64,000 nt of DNA from Pipra filicauda. Its lineage: Eukaryota; Chordata; Aves; Passeriformes; Pipridae. The stretch lies in the NCBI RefSeq assembly GCF_003945595.2, contig NW_024104365.1:5489049-5553048 (forward strand). Reading direction: 5' to 3'. The notes under the pieces are model-generated. The model was not told the origin of the DNA. It saw only the letters and a program-made list of their open reading frames with translations, and made no database searches. Shown here one piece after another: positions 1 to 12,264 of this stretch (within the stretch, counting starts at the first letter, position 1; each line of letters opens with the position of its first letter). Position numbers and translations under genes: made by a program.

Positions 1-3000
1 TGACACAGATATAGCTCTACAGTTGTTTTCATTTTCATTACCTTAATTATTGTCATTCATCATTTTTATAATTTTCATCATTTTCTCACTTTTGGACAGG
101 GCAGCACATGAAGCATGGTAGGGTAAGTGGACACAAAGGATGACAGCGGTAATGTGGTGCAGGTGAGAGTATGGCTCTTTAGAGCTGGCATGTTTTTCAG
201 AGGTGATGTACACCAGTCTTTGGTGTGACTCCCCTTTGTCACTAATGATTATTGCTGTAATGATTTGAATGTGCTCAAAGCTCTGTGGAAGGGTCTAATC
301 CAAAGCCTAAAAAGGTTGACAGGAATTTTGTATTGAGGGGAAGCCCAGATAATACTATGTTTAAAAGATCCAGAATTAAGGTTTCTAAGATTATCTTTAT
401 ATAAGAAAATAAAATGGGGGAAGAAAACAGTTTCTCTCTTCCTCTGACTTGACAGCATGCTTTGATGGAAAACAGGGGGGTGATCTCAGGAACACTTGCT
501 CCAGCCTCCTGTTCATAAGTAGCAGGAAGGCCTGTCAAACCTGTCAAACTCCTTGAGCTCCTGGGGTTTACAGACTTCTTTCAGCTACCCCAAGCAAAAC
601 CACAATCCCATAAAGAAGCCTTTTTAGCAAAACCTTCTGCCATTTGCCTGAAGCCAACAAATCACTCATTTAAAAAAACGCAGCTATTTCTCATTCGGAA
701 ACATCCCTTCCTCCTGTGCTCGCTCTCTCCTGGTGAAGCCCCGAGCAATGGCCTTGCAGCACCAGTTTTTTGCAGAAACCTGCCACCACGGAGCCCAAAA
801 TCTGTAGTCTGTACAGGGACCAAAGTCTCGCTGGTCCAAGGAGAGCCTGGCTTGAGTAAGGACTGCAGAAATGACCACCTGGCTTCTGTCAGAGTGCAAG
901 GATGTCTTGCATCCATTCCTGTCCCTTGTCTCTTGGTGGATTTCTCTGAGCTTCTTGGCTCCAAATACCTGCCAAGATGCATGTCCCACACTGTTTGCTG
1001 AGAGGTTTAGAAGAGATGTCCATGCTGTCTGGTCTTTGCCATCCTTTCATTCCATATATTGCCCCATCCTTTCCCTGAAAGGTGCTGTGAAAACAAAAGC
1101 TCTTAGATCATTGACACCAGTCCCAGCCTTTGTCCTCATGCTACACCCACTGGCTGCCAGTCTCCAAACTCACCTCTGTCCCTGCCCTGCCAGCATATGG
1201 ATGATGGAAAGCTTCAGTGCCACAGATCAAAGACTCCAGTCGGCCACAGAACAAATCTTTGCAATTCTCAGTACTACGGCTCTGTTATGGTGTCTAATGC
1301 AGTGATAGAAAAAAGCAGTCCCAAAAGAAGAGGGAAGGCATGAAGCAACAGTCACTTTTGGAGGCATTATTGCATTTAATTGAATGAAGTTGTAAGGGCA
1401 CATTCTGCCCTGAGTGATCATGGCTATTTTTCATCATCATTTTGGTCTTGTCCCAACTGGCATACATCTTTGGCAACTCTTGGACTAGCTGTATGTCAAA
1501 TCACGTTCTTTGATGTATAGGTGGCAGATAGAGGACAAGACACCATAATTTTTTCATGGACTTGCTGAAAGTAACAGAATCACACTCAAAGTCCATCATG
1601 GCAGAACCGTAACACCACCAAAATAAATAAAACAGTGATTCTGTGGCAACTTGAAGCTGCAATTTATTCACAATATGGGAGACACCCTCTGGCAAGAGTT
1701 AAGCAGTCATCAGTACATGTATCATAAGGGCAGAGGTATGGTAGAAGCAAATCTGTTGACAACACAGTAAACAATGATATCATAAAAACTGAAGCAAAAC
1801 TTAAAACATACCCTGAAATACAGGTTTTGGAAGCTGGCACTTAGCCTATGCTAGGAGCTGAAATCTTGTTTCATTTTACATCTGTTCTAACTTAGCACGC
1901 AAAAATCCACCTATGACCACCTGATTCAATACTTGAAAAACGCAAACCATATTTAAGGTCTAGTTTTTAAAGGTATTCATGTGAAACAGAGAGGGGGTGG
2001 TTTTTTCTATAACCTTAGAAACAGCTAAAAACTATTCAGCAGAGGCTGCAATGCTCATACTACGTGACGAAGGAACAGTATATGGACAGTTTTATACTTG
2101 TTGTTCTCCAGAGTGCAAAATATGAAATCAAAAGGGAGATCGATTTGAAAAGGAGAGAGAACCAATCTAACATACTTCCTTAGGATCTAGAGTTACTGTC
2201 TCCCTTAATAGACATAAGCAGATATATGATGGAAAACATGAACTAATCTCCAGTTCATTACCCAAGTTCTCATGGCAAAGGGACTTCTCCATGGCAAAGG
2301 GACACACATGTTTCAAGATAATATCCATCCACAACAACAGACTTTTCCAGAAGCAGTGCATAGCCCTATATATTAACAAGCACATACAACTACTATACTT
2401 GTTCATTTTATAAATGTATTTATATGAAAGAATATGAATGTAACAAGAACAACTGACAGAAATATTTAAGATGAACTGACAAGAGAAACCTGCTCGTCTT
2501 GAAACTCTTTTCCCTAATGCTTCATGTTTTCCTTAAGAACCATTGTAGTTCAGGATGGATAATGGCCACCAAGCCAGGAATCCTATCTCTAAGGGTGCGT
2601 GTGCTGGGTGCCTAACAAAAAGGATAATGGTATGCACTGACACCTCCAGTACACTTCTACAACCCACTCACCTCCTCCATCTGTAAAGGACAGCAAGATA
2701 CACCAGCTCATCACACTGTCTCATACCTTGCAACAACAGCTGTCTGTATTTTGTACAGGCCAAAGTCCTTATCAAAAGTTCACGCAATGAGCAATTAGGA
2801 CAAATGATCCATTTATCCGAAACTTGAGCAACTAAGAGTAGTCACTCAGATACAATCATGTGGAAGTCTGTGCTTTGGGTGTTACATCACATTTTTTAGT
2901 AATAGCAAGGCTTGAAAAGGTACAGGGAAAAGTCAGAAAAGGGTTCATAGTTCTGATAAAACAAGCAGTGTCCTCAAAATCGTATTTACAAGAAAAAAGT

Positions 3001-6000
3001 ACCCAGTACTTTGCCTCAGGTTCATGCACGATGCACTAAAACCAAGGGTTGATGCACGAGGGGGTTAGAGGGAGACAGAACAGATCTTGGGACTGTTCAC
3101 TTTGTCTCAGAAAGTGTTGACAGGATACACAAAACCCATGCATGCTCGAGGCAGCCATGTTGGCTTCTGCTCCACTGGAAAGAGAAATGTTTGCCACATG
3201 GAAGCAGAAAACATTGGCAGGAAAATAACTATAATTTCTAAATTTGACAAGAGTATTGCAAGCAGAAAAAAATAACAGGGGAGAAGAGGGGAATAACATT
3301 CACCTAGACTCTGATTTCACCTTTAGGCTCTGACCCTATGATGGATATGTTAGAAAGTACTTAATTTGTGAAAGAGAGCCTAAAGGTAACTTCTGAATGC
3401 AACATAGGAGAAAAGCGTGTGTATCCATCACCCGTGGGCTGGGATGAGGATGAACAAGTACTCCTTGGAGGAAGGCAATGCACCTCCCCCATACCAGTTA
3501 CCAGAGCAGAGACTTGGCTGATGTTATAGATGTATATGGTGTGAATATGTAGTTATATACATACTTACTGGGAAAAGGCAGTGGCAAAAGCCCCAGCTGT
3601 AACATGCACTCTGCAAATGTTGATCCTTCTGCATTTCTCCTCATTTATACCTTGTATCAGCTTAGGACTCAGAAGAAAGAAAAAGAAGGCATATTTATTT
3701 GTAGCCAGTGCCATCAGAGAGTGACAAAACCTTATGAGACATTTTGTCTCGTCTACAGCCTTCCACACCTGTTGTTATTTGCCTCCTGAGCCTAAGGGAA
3801 ACCTGCCCTTGGTGGTATGTTCTTTGTTATTCTTTCAATTTCCTTGTCTTTTATTTATTTCCCTTGCCTCTAAAGAGCCGTTCAGGGGTCCCATTACTTC
3901 CTGCTGACCAGGGAAGGCTATGAGAACAAATAGTGATATTGGATTAAAATACACATACTATCACAAGAAAAACAGAGGGAAGGGGGCAGGGGACTTGCTT
4001 AGCAAAGGGTGGTGGAAGTCACGAGACAGAGAGCTGCCAGAAATATTCAAGTGAGGTTTTATGTCAAGACTTGTTTTAGACATGAACTCTGTGAGGAACA
4101 GAGCATCTGAATTCTTACCATGGTGGTGCTACAATTTGAACCCCACTTTGAGTCTGGTGTGTTTTGTCTGGAAAAACCCATCTCACATTAGGTTGAGATG
4201 TGGGAGGGGGAATGGAGCTAGGGAATTGGATTTTGGGACTATCTCAAACCATGACAGCAATGTTTTCTTTGGATTTTAAATAAAAGCTTGTTTGAAATAA
4301 TGCAAATTATAATTCTTGGTAGTGTGGATTCTCCTACCCATAGTGGTGGTGGAGCTGGGAGCTGTTAGAGTAGAAAGAGGAGACATTACACGCAGCCTAC
4401 TTCCCCTCTGCAGCAAAGGTGCTGCATTGACCATCATCTTCAAGAAAGACAACATAATTGCTAAAACAATGGACATCATTAGCTCCCCATCTCTAGGGCA
4501 AGTGAACCCTGTGGTCCATGCTTGAGCCAGGCTACAGCAGATTGTATCTGCTGTATTTGGAAATTTTCCTTTCTATCATCTGTTAAAAAATTATTAGCAG
4601 GTGCTGAAGACTGTGACCTCCAACCTGGAGACCTAGAGCCAAAATACCAGAGGGGAAAAAGTCAGTTCTTGACAACTGCCTGACTCCAGGGTTGGATGAG
4701 CCAGCGATACAATCTGCTGCTATGGGAGATGCCACATCAGAGGAGGGAAGTGGTAGCACCTCATGCAATTAGTCTTAATTTTATTTTTTTTCTTTTTTGA
4801 AGCTACAAGTGGCAAGAGCCAATTCCCTGCTTCTGTGAAATTATAAGCCTGGTGATCCTTTCTGGTGCCATAAAAGAGTTAGACCAGCTTGCAGCTGATC
4901 AAAAAAGGTTAGGCTACCTGTGTACCACACAGAATAACAAGCTAAAGTCATTTAACATTTGCTGTGTAAATGGCACACCGCTATGAATGGATATCCCAGT
5001 GAACACAGGAAAATAAATTCTTACATGCCATGCAATTATGCACACACTAGTGTAAAAATGAGCTGATATAAAATAAATATGCATATAGCTATGCCTTTGC
5101 CTATTTCAGCCCCTGGGTTATAGCATTGCCAATGTGTTGACATAAAAATGCAGTTTTATGGATTATATCTAAGTAGGAATGTGTGAAAAGGGATTTTGTT
5201 TTGGCTACAGCCCAGTTTCTTAATATAATTATAATTACTATTTTTACTACTACTGCTACTACTACTACCACAGTGAATTGGAAGCCCCCTTGGTTCTACT
5301 TAAGGTACACATAACACGAACAAGCCTGATCTAAAAAACAGGAGAAATGAAAGAGGGACAGATGCAACGTGGTATCTCCAACATGGAGTAACAGGACAGG
5401 AGGTGGATGTGGGCTTCAGCTCTCTTAAATTCCAGTCCCTGGTGTGGCCTGGTCCCTCTCTGCCATGACAGGGCTTTCTCAGGGAAAAAAAGAAGGGGGA
5501 AGAGTACTTTACTGATGCAATGGGAAGAGTGGCTTTTGGTGTGATCAGTGTGGCGCTGCTCGGCGTTTTACAGAGTTAAGCATCGGTACAGGTTGTACTG
5601 TGCGTCCAGGGCTGGTGGCCTTGGTTGCATCTGGACAGTTTCCCCGTGACACTGCAGGCCACTGTGGTGGCAGCTGTGCAGCAGAGGCAGCAGCTTGCTC
5701 AGGTCACAGACACACTGCAGAAAGCGTGGAGGCAAGAGCTGAGCAAGTGCTTGTTTTCCCTTGTCTCTTTTCACCTTTATTACGGCCATAGCACGAGTTG
5801 TTGCACTATGTTTCAGCCTGAAAATCAGAAATATTTCTCCTGTTCACTCCTTGACAGTGTGTCAATATAGAAGAGTTTTTTAAAAACCTCTCCTAGGACA
5901 AAAAAATGCACTTAGAGCGCCGTTTTGGCATTTCCGAGATCTCTTGTCGCTTCATGTTGGGGTCTGTTGGGTGCTTTACGAAGAACCCTCTTAAAACCAA

Positions 6001-6029
6001 CCTTAATCACGAGTGTACAGCCCATGCAG
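1..6029. other. Intergenic DNA, no gene recognised
   Basis: I see no open frame with recognisable protein similarity, no convincing splice-linked exons and no RNA gene. The longest frames (up to 144 codons, near 871-1305) have no domain or motif I know. Base composition is moderate to AT-rich without CpG clustering. Small features are a short duplicated word (CATGGCAAAGGGA twice near 2,272-2,303) and a small TAC microsatellite near 5,245. If the ZIC5 part of the window is in its ancestral place, this is the 3' flank of ZIC5, a regulatory desert in other vertebrates. Confidence 0.5.
5245..5270. repeat. (TAC)n microsatellite
   Basis: About eight imperfect TAC/TGC triplets, directly visible. 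There is no coding context. Confidence 0.7.
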
Positions 6030-6690
6030 CCAGGAATCATAGAATCATAGAATCAGCTGGGTTGGAAGGGACCTCTGAGATCATCAAGTCCAACCCTTGA
6101 TCCACTACCGCTGCGGTTGCTAGACCACGGCACTAAGTGCCACATCCAGTCTCTTCTTAAAAACCTCCAGGGATGGAGAATCCACTACTTCCCTGGGCAG
6201 CCCATTCCAATGCCTGATTACCCTTTCTGTAAAGAAATTCTTTCTAATATCTAACCTAAACCTCCCCTGGCACAACTTGAGACCATGCCCTCTTGTCTTG
6301 CTGATAGTTGCCTGGCAAAAGAGACCAACCCTCACCTGGCTACAACCTCCTTTCAGGTAGTTGTAGAGAGTGATGAGGTCTCCCCTGAGCCTCCTCTTCT
6401 CCAGGCTGAACAGTCCCAGCTCCCTCAGCCTCTCCTCACAGGACTTGTGGTCAAGTCCTTTCACCAGCACTGTTGCTCTCCTCTGGACCTGCTCCAGCAC
6501 CTCAATATCCTTCCTGAACTGAGAGGCCCAGAACTGGACACAGTACTCCAGGTGTGGCCTCACCAACACTGAGTACAGGGGAAGAATCACTTCCTTGGAC
6601 CTGTTGGCCACGCTGTTCCTGATACAGACCAGGATGCCATTGGCCTTCTTGGCCACCTGGGCACACTGCTGGCTCATGTTCATCCCCCCA
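6030..6690 (-). mobile_element. CR1 LINE, 5'-truncated 3' portion
   Basis: The minus strand reads as the end of a chicken-repeat-1 (CR1) non-LTR retrotransposon: the C-terminal part of the reverse-transcriptase ORF followed by the short CR1 3' UTR. The left edge has two tandem copies of the ATAGAATC word, which is the reverse complement of the characteristic CR1 3' terminus. The adjoining GGGTTGGAAGGGACCT word is also typical of CR1 3' ends. The right edge stops abruptly near 6,690, the 5' truncation usual for CR1 copies. CR1 is the dominant LINE of birds and other sauropsids, which supports the assignment of the organism. Confidence 0.93.
6120..6683 (-). pseudogene. CR1 ORF2 remnant, C-terminal 187 residues
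   Basis: An uninterrupted 187-codon frame carries the CR1 RT C-terminal region. Recognisable words include LRPHLEYC-like ([12 protein letters not shown]), [26 protein letters not shown] and [11 protein letters not shown]. The catalytic palm motif and the whole endonuclease lie upstream and are missing, so the fragment cannot be active. The absence of stops suggests a fairly young insertion compared with the second CR1 copy at 35.4 kb. Confidence 0.9.
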
Positions 6691-9600
6691 TGGCCTTTGC
6701 TCCATGCCAGCCACGCTTATTCAGAGGTATTTTCTGCTAGCTCTGAGGCTCGAAAAATGAAATAAAATAAGAGCACACCCTCTCCCCCTCCCCTCTGCAA
6801 AAGAAACATTTTGAGAGAAAGGGGTAGAAAACACAATGTGAGCCTACCCAGCAAAGGGCAGTGGGCTCATGAGGACTAGGAAAGCTGTTTGCCAGGAGGC
6901 CAAATGGTTTGCCTGCAGCTCCAGAAAAAGACATGTTATTTGGTGCTGGAAATCATTTAAAGAAAACAAAAGATGACTGCTACATGCCTGCCCATGATCG
7001 TCTGGAGCACTGTGCTGTTGTGGGATATCTATGCCAACCAAATGGCAACAAAATACCAGCGCGTAGATCAGGGCTAGCTGGTTGTACACAGGCACGCCTG
7101 CGAGACCAGCTTCCAGCAGCTCGGCACATGTTAGCTAACGCCTCGAACTCGAGGAAGGGGGGCTGTCGTTCTCATTATCTGCATTTTACAGGTGTTGAAA
7201 GGGAGGCTGGGGAGATTTGCCGCCAAGGAGGTCTGTCAGAGCTGGGATTAGTGGTTATGTGTCCCAGCTCTCAGCCCCGTGCATTGACCGTGTCTCTTGG
7301 AAGAGATTTGGGGGAAGATTTTTATTTCTCTGACACAAGACAGACAAAAAATACCTTCCAGCTTTCACTAAGGGAATTATTTCTTCCTACCAATGCCATG
7401 TTGATTTGTCTTAAGGGCACCCTTAGGATTAGCTGAGTTAGAAATCTATATTGTCGATTAAAATTTGATACTATCCCAAAGAGATCCAAAAGAAGATAGC
7501 CTTTTAGAAGCAAGAACAACCAAGTTTGCACAATGGTGTTCGGCAACAGTTTAGACTTGGGATTTGGGAAAACAATTTAGACTTGGATAGATTTGGGAAA
7601 ACCTGTAACGATCCTGCTCTGCTTGCTGTCCGTGCAGTCACATATATCAAATGATTTGCATATATATCACAAAAAAAATTACTTTGTCTACATGAGCCCC
7701 AAATATCGCTCCTGTTTTGGACTCTCTCTTTCCAGCCATCCAGCATCAATCCAGCTCTGAAACCCTTCAACACCAAAAGGAGCGTGAAGATTTCCGACCT
7801 CATTACTGCTTTTCAAAGACAGCCACAACCACAAAAAATAGACCTCAGGGAAGGGGGAGAAAATCTCTGCATGCTCAAGCAGAGCCCCACCTGCCAGTTA
7901 TCTCCTCTCCTTTATGCTTTGAAGAAGCATCTCACTTCTTACAAGGCAAACAAGTTTGTCATGGAGGGAGATGTGGTTAGTAATTCTGTCTGTGTTTCCC
8001 TCACCTCCTCTGAACTGATGATGCCGTGGGCCCGGCACTCCCTCCTGTGCTACAAAAAGAAAGAGTCAGTCTTGAACCAGACTGACTTCCCTGGCATCCC
8101 TGGTTCCTCCCAAACCACACATTTCCCAAGCCGTCCTTTAAAAATGCAGTGCTGGTGCCTGAAGAGAGGGTTAGGTAGCAGCAACTGGACCATGACAGAA
8201 TTCCAAGTTCATAACCTGGCAACATAGTTTTGGCTCTGAAATGTAATAGATCCCATTATGAACTCCTCACTCAAAGACTGGAGTTTCAAATAACTTTTCA
8301 TTCCAAGATAATGTCCTCTGTATTTCAGCATTAGTGAAGTTTAGTATGTGATCTGTTCCTGGTCCTTCTCAGCTATCAGAGATATTCTCCCAGTGCCCTG
8401 TTTGCCACTTTAATGCTGCCTCAGTTAATAACACCTGCTGGAGAGACAGCAGCATCTCTTGGCAAACTAAACGTGCACAGTCTCAGGAGTCAAAATCTGA
8501 ATATGTATAGAGCACACAAGTATTCATTAATGCATAGCACGTCCCCTCTGGTCATTGAAATAAATTACTGACATCAACATCACCAAGAAATAAACCAGGT
8601 GCCACCCCAATGGTTGAGACTCTATAGGTAAGTGTAAATTATCAGAGCGCTTCAAAATTTCTAAACCTCCTGAAAACAAAGGAATAATCACACAGTGCCA
8701 GTTGTAAAGATGTATGTGTGCACATATATGTCTGCTTATGCATGTGCATGTATGCACACTTTAATGTTTGCACACCATCATGTCGTGACCTTAATCTTTT
8801 TTTTTAAATGGTTGCTGGAGGATCCCGATAGCATCTATATATGGATAGCCAAGTTTCACATTTGCCATGCCAATTCTTATTGCCACAGAGTCTACAAACT
8901 GCTTCTTAAAAAGCGTAATCCTGGTTTTACCTCTGTATTTTAAAAATCATTTTCCCGTGTATTATCTCTTCACAGCTTTATACATTTACATTTTTGTTCT
9001 CCAGATGCCTTGAGTAGAATGCTATATCCCTGAACAGAAAAATATTCCCCCCTGCAGGAGCCTGGTTCATTCAGAAACAAAGAAAAAAATACGAATTATT
9101 GTTTTTAAATTCCCCAACGTGCAGAGCTCAGACAAGCCACAGATGCAACTGTGGAAAGCAAGTGTAGTGCTGGCATTGGGAAATGGCTGGGTTCACTGCA
9201 CTTGTAAGCAAGCACCTTTATTTAGGCATGGTTGTAACCTGCCATTTTGATATAATCCCTGGTTTTCTGGACTGGTACACAGAAGCTGGCACGACACATC
9301 TACCACAGTCCCCTGTAGCTCCCAGCCATCAATCAAGCACCTTCTGCCAGCACTGATCTACACTCACTCCCAGAGCTGGCAGCCACGGACAAGCCTGCAC
9401 ATCCATGTCACCAGCAGTTCACGTATCCATCCCTTTTGTCATTGGGGAGCATCTGGGCCCCATGCTAGCACAGAAAATGGTACTACTGCCCTCCGTGAAT
9501 CAGAAGTTCGGTGTTGCCATGGGGAATCCTGAGCTGGAAGGTGGTGTGTCGTGTCAGAGCATAGGAGCTGCCCAGGTAGTGCAAAGGTAGAGGGTGGGAT

Positions 9601-11849
9601 CCTTTTCCCAGGAGGTGAAGGTGGCCCTCCTTGAAGGAGCAGACAGAGGCAGTATACAAAATGTGAATGTCCCTCTCTCCTGGGGACCAGCACAGGCTCT
9701 CTGCACATTCATTTCAGCACCACCCTTTCCAGTCCCACATCTGGGCTGACTAGCTGCCCAGCCAGAGGATGGGACACATGTTCCTCTCCACCCCTGTCCC
9801 TACCAGCTTATCAGACTCACAGGTGCTTTGGGGAGAGTGAAAGCTGCAAGTTATGTTTCTGGCAGGGCAGCAGGTAAGATAGACTTGACCATGATTTGGC
9901 TCTATCTTTTCTGACACTAAGAACAATTTTTTTAAAACAAAAGCCTCCGCACTAACACTTTTAATTTGATTTCTATATAATAAATGGGTTTTGTAAAATT
10001 CTTAGTTCCTCAACAGATATGCAACTGAGAAAGGGAGGGAGCACTGCCTTGATCCCTACGAAAGCTGGGTCTCTGCTTTTTATGTGGCAAGGTAATAAAA
10101 ATAAAGCAAACACTACAAAACAGGACACTCATATAAAGCCACATCTGCCATTAAAGGGGATCTTGCTGTCACTCTGTGCCCTATGCTCTGCACAGTGGTA
10201 AGGGGTTGACTGTGTCCTTGGAGAGCTCAGGGGAGAAGGCGGCTGAATGCCAGCAGTATCGCCTTCCTTTCAAGGTTGTTTTTCTTTCCCCTATATCCTG
10301 GAAAAATCCCTGTGGATTTTACTCTCCTAATGAACATGATCTGAGGGTATTTGGGTGAGATCAGTGCCTGCACGGAAGGGAGGGCTGGGAACCAGGTGTG
10401 TGTACATGTATGTGTTATCTGTGTCTAGAGGGGTTTTAGTTGCAATTGCAGAAATAGTCTCTGTTTGGGGAGAACACAAAGCAGAACTGGAGCAGCCAAG
10501 AGGCAGATAGACTCCTGCTTTATCGTACCTTACAAAACAATGAATAGCTCTAAATCCTTAGCTTGCCAGCTCATTACCATCTTGGGGAACTGGGGCTACT
10601 CACCTGCTTTGCTGCCCCATTGGAAGAGCTCAATGCCCACAGTTCATTTTTGTATTTGGGCTTAAGATCTTCCCATTTTCCCTGTTTTCTATTTAAGAGC
10701 AGTCTGGTGCAAGATTGCATGCACCCAGCCCAAAGCTTTCTCTCCAAGCACTACCCGGCAGGCTCATACCCCTGGGAAGATCCCAGGTGCCACCTGCAAG
10801 CATCAAACCCAATAGCTATGCTCCCAGTGATTGGGGCAGGTTAATCTCATCGCTGGGTTATATTTCTCTAGTCCCTGCAGGATGCACTACATGGCAAATG
10901 CATCTGGCATATGAACATTTCCAAACAGTGAATAGAAACCTAAGTACTGATGAAGTAAACGTTGAAAAAATCTTGGGCAGATTGTCCTGAGCCCTAGGCC
11001 AGGTGATGGTACAGCATAAAATAATCCAAGGTTCCCAGGAAGTGCATTATCAACAGTTTCAAGGGAAGCTTTCTTTCTTTTCTGTGCTAGAGAAGAGGGG
11101 GGAAAAGGATCAAGGACTATCCCCGACAGTTAGGCACACTTTGGCACTGCTGTTGAAGCCAGTGTCTGGTGCTGCCCTGGCTTGCCACCAGCAAACCTGG
11201 AATCTGAAAAAGTGCTCTGGGCCAAGCCAGCCTCCCTGTCCTGCAAGAAATGAGAACATAAAAGTCAAAAGGAGGCTCCCCACCGTGAGAGTATCTGGGC
11301 TGAGGTAGAGTCAAGGCAGCAGGCTGCTCTCTTTGGCCTGCCCTGGCCCTTGGCAAGCTGGGACTGGGACCGACATGTGCCTAAACTTGGTCTGAGCTGG
11401 GTTAGTTTGTAATTGGTTATACCTTTAAAAGAGCAGTTTTATATCACCACGGAGAGTCTGCATTCTTGTGGAATTAAAATATTCCTTAATTAGGTGTTGT
11501 CTCTTAGTAGAATGAAGAGAGAGTTTGTTTCATTTTACCGTGCCATTTTAATTTACTCCCATTTCTGTTTAATAACTGGGTAAGGGAATGTTAAACAGCT
11601 GGAGTAAAATATTTGATAGCATGGCCCCAACTTTCAAACACTATCTGTAATCCAAGTTGGTGATGGTAGCTGTCTGGGAGCCACTTCCAGGTTTGAGATA
11701 GGGATCGCTAACTGGATTTGCCCTGTTGAACCTCCTTTCCTCACCCATTTTCCACGGAAGGCAGCTTTCCTCCTCCTTATTGCAGATGAGAGGGTTGGCT
11801 GCAAGTGGGTGCAGCCCCCAATAATTGTATATGAGCTGCCTGCCAGCGA
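6691..11849. other. Intergenic DNA, no gene recognised
   Basis: No frame has recognisable protein similarity; the longest (175 codons near 6,909-7,436) shows no domain. Visible structure is limited to a short tandem duplication at 7,550-7,602 and an alternating purine-pyrimidine run (TGTGCACATATATG type) near 8,705-8,760. CpG density starts to rise at about 11.8 kb. Confidence 0.5.
7550..7602. repeat. Two-copy tandem duplication (about 25 bp)
   Basis: The words TTTAGACTTGG and ATTTGGGAAAAC occur in order twice (7,550-7,573 and 7,576-7,602), with a four-base difference in spacing. It is a simple local duplication with no evident function. Confidence 0.75.
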
Positions 11850-11949
11850 TGAAAAGCACCAGTTTCAGAGGCTGAGGATTGCTAGTCCGGGGGGCACGCC
11901 GGGGAGGTGTGAGCTGGGCAAGGCATGGACGGGCAGAAGAAACAGGACC

Positions 11950-12006
11950 AAGCAGGACGGACAGAAAGGGCAGGCACGAGCAGGACGGACAAGCATAAGT
12001 AGGCAC
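11950..12006. repeat. Two-unit minisatellite, about 28 bp
   Basis: Two adjacent copies, 11,950-11,977 and 11,978-12,006, share AGCAGGACGGACA and end in AGGCAC. A third, more diverged copy follows to about 12,032. Confidence 0.75.
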
Positions 12007-12235
12007 AAGTGGGGCAGACCAGGCAGGACGAGCCATGGAGCAGCAGGAGCGGGAGCCGGGGGCCGGGGAGTGCTGAGTCGCCCGCCACGGGCAGTGCCCG
12101 CGTGGGGCCGGGCTCCCCCCGGGACAAGCCTCCCCATGCGGCCTCGGCACGGCGCAGCGGCAGCACCTCCCACCCCCCCAAAGAGAGCTTAGAATTTAAA
12201 ACACGTCTGGGCTGCTCCCTGTTCCATAAAACTCA

Positions 12236-12264
12236 CGGCCACGGCCACGGCCGCGGCCGCGGGC
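12236..12264. repeat. (CGGCCA)n-type hexanucleotide run
   Basis: Several CGGCCA/CGGCCG units in a row within the CpG-rich domain. Directly visible. Confidence 0.7.
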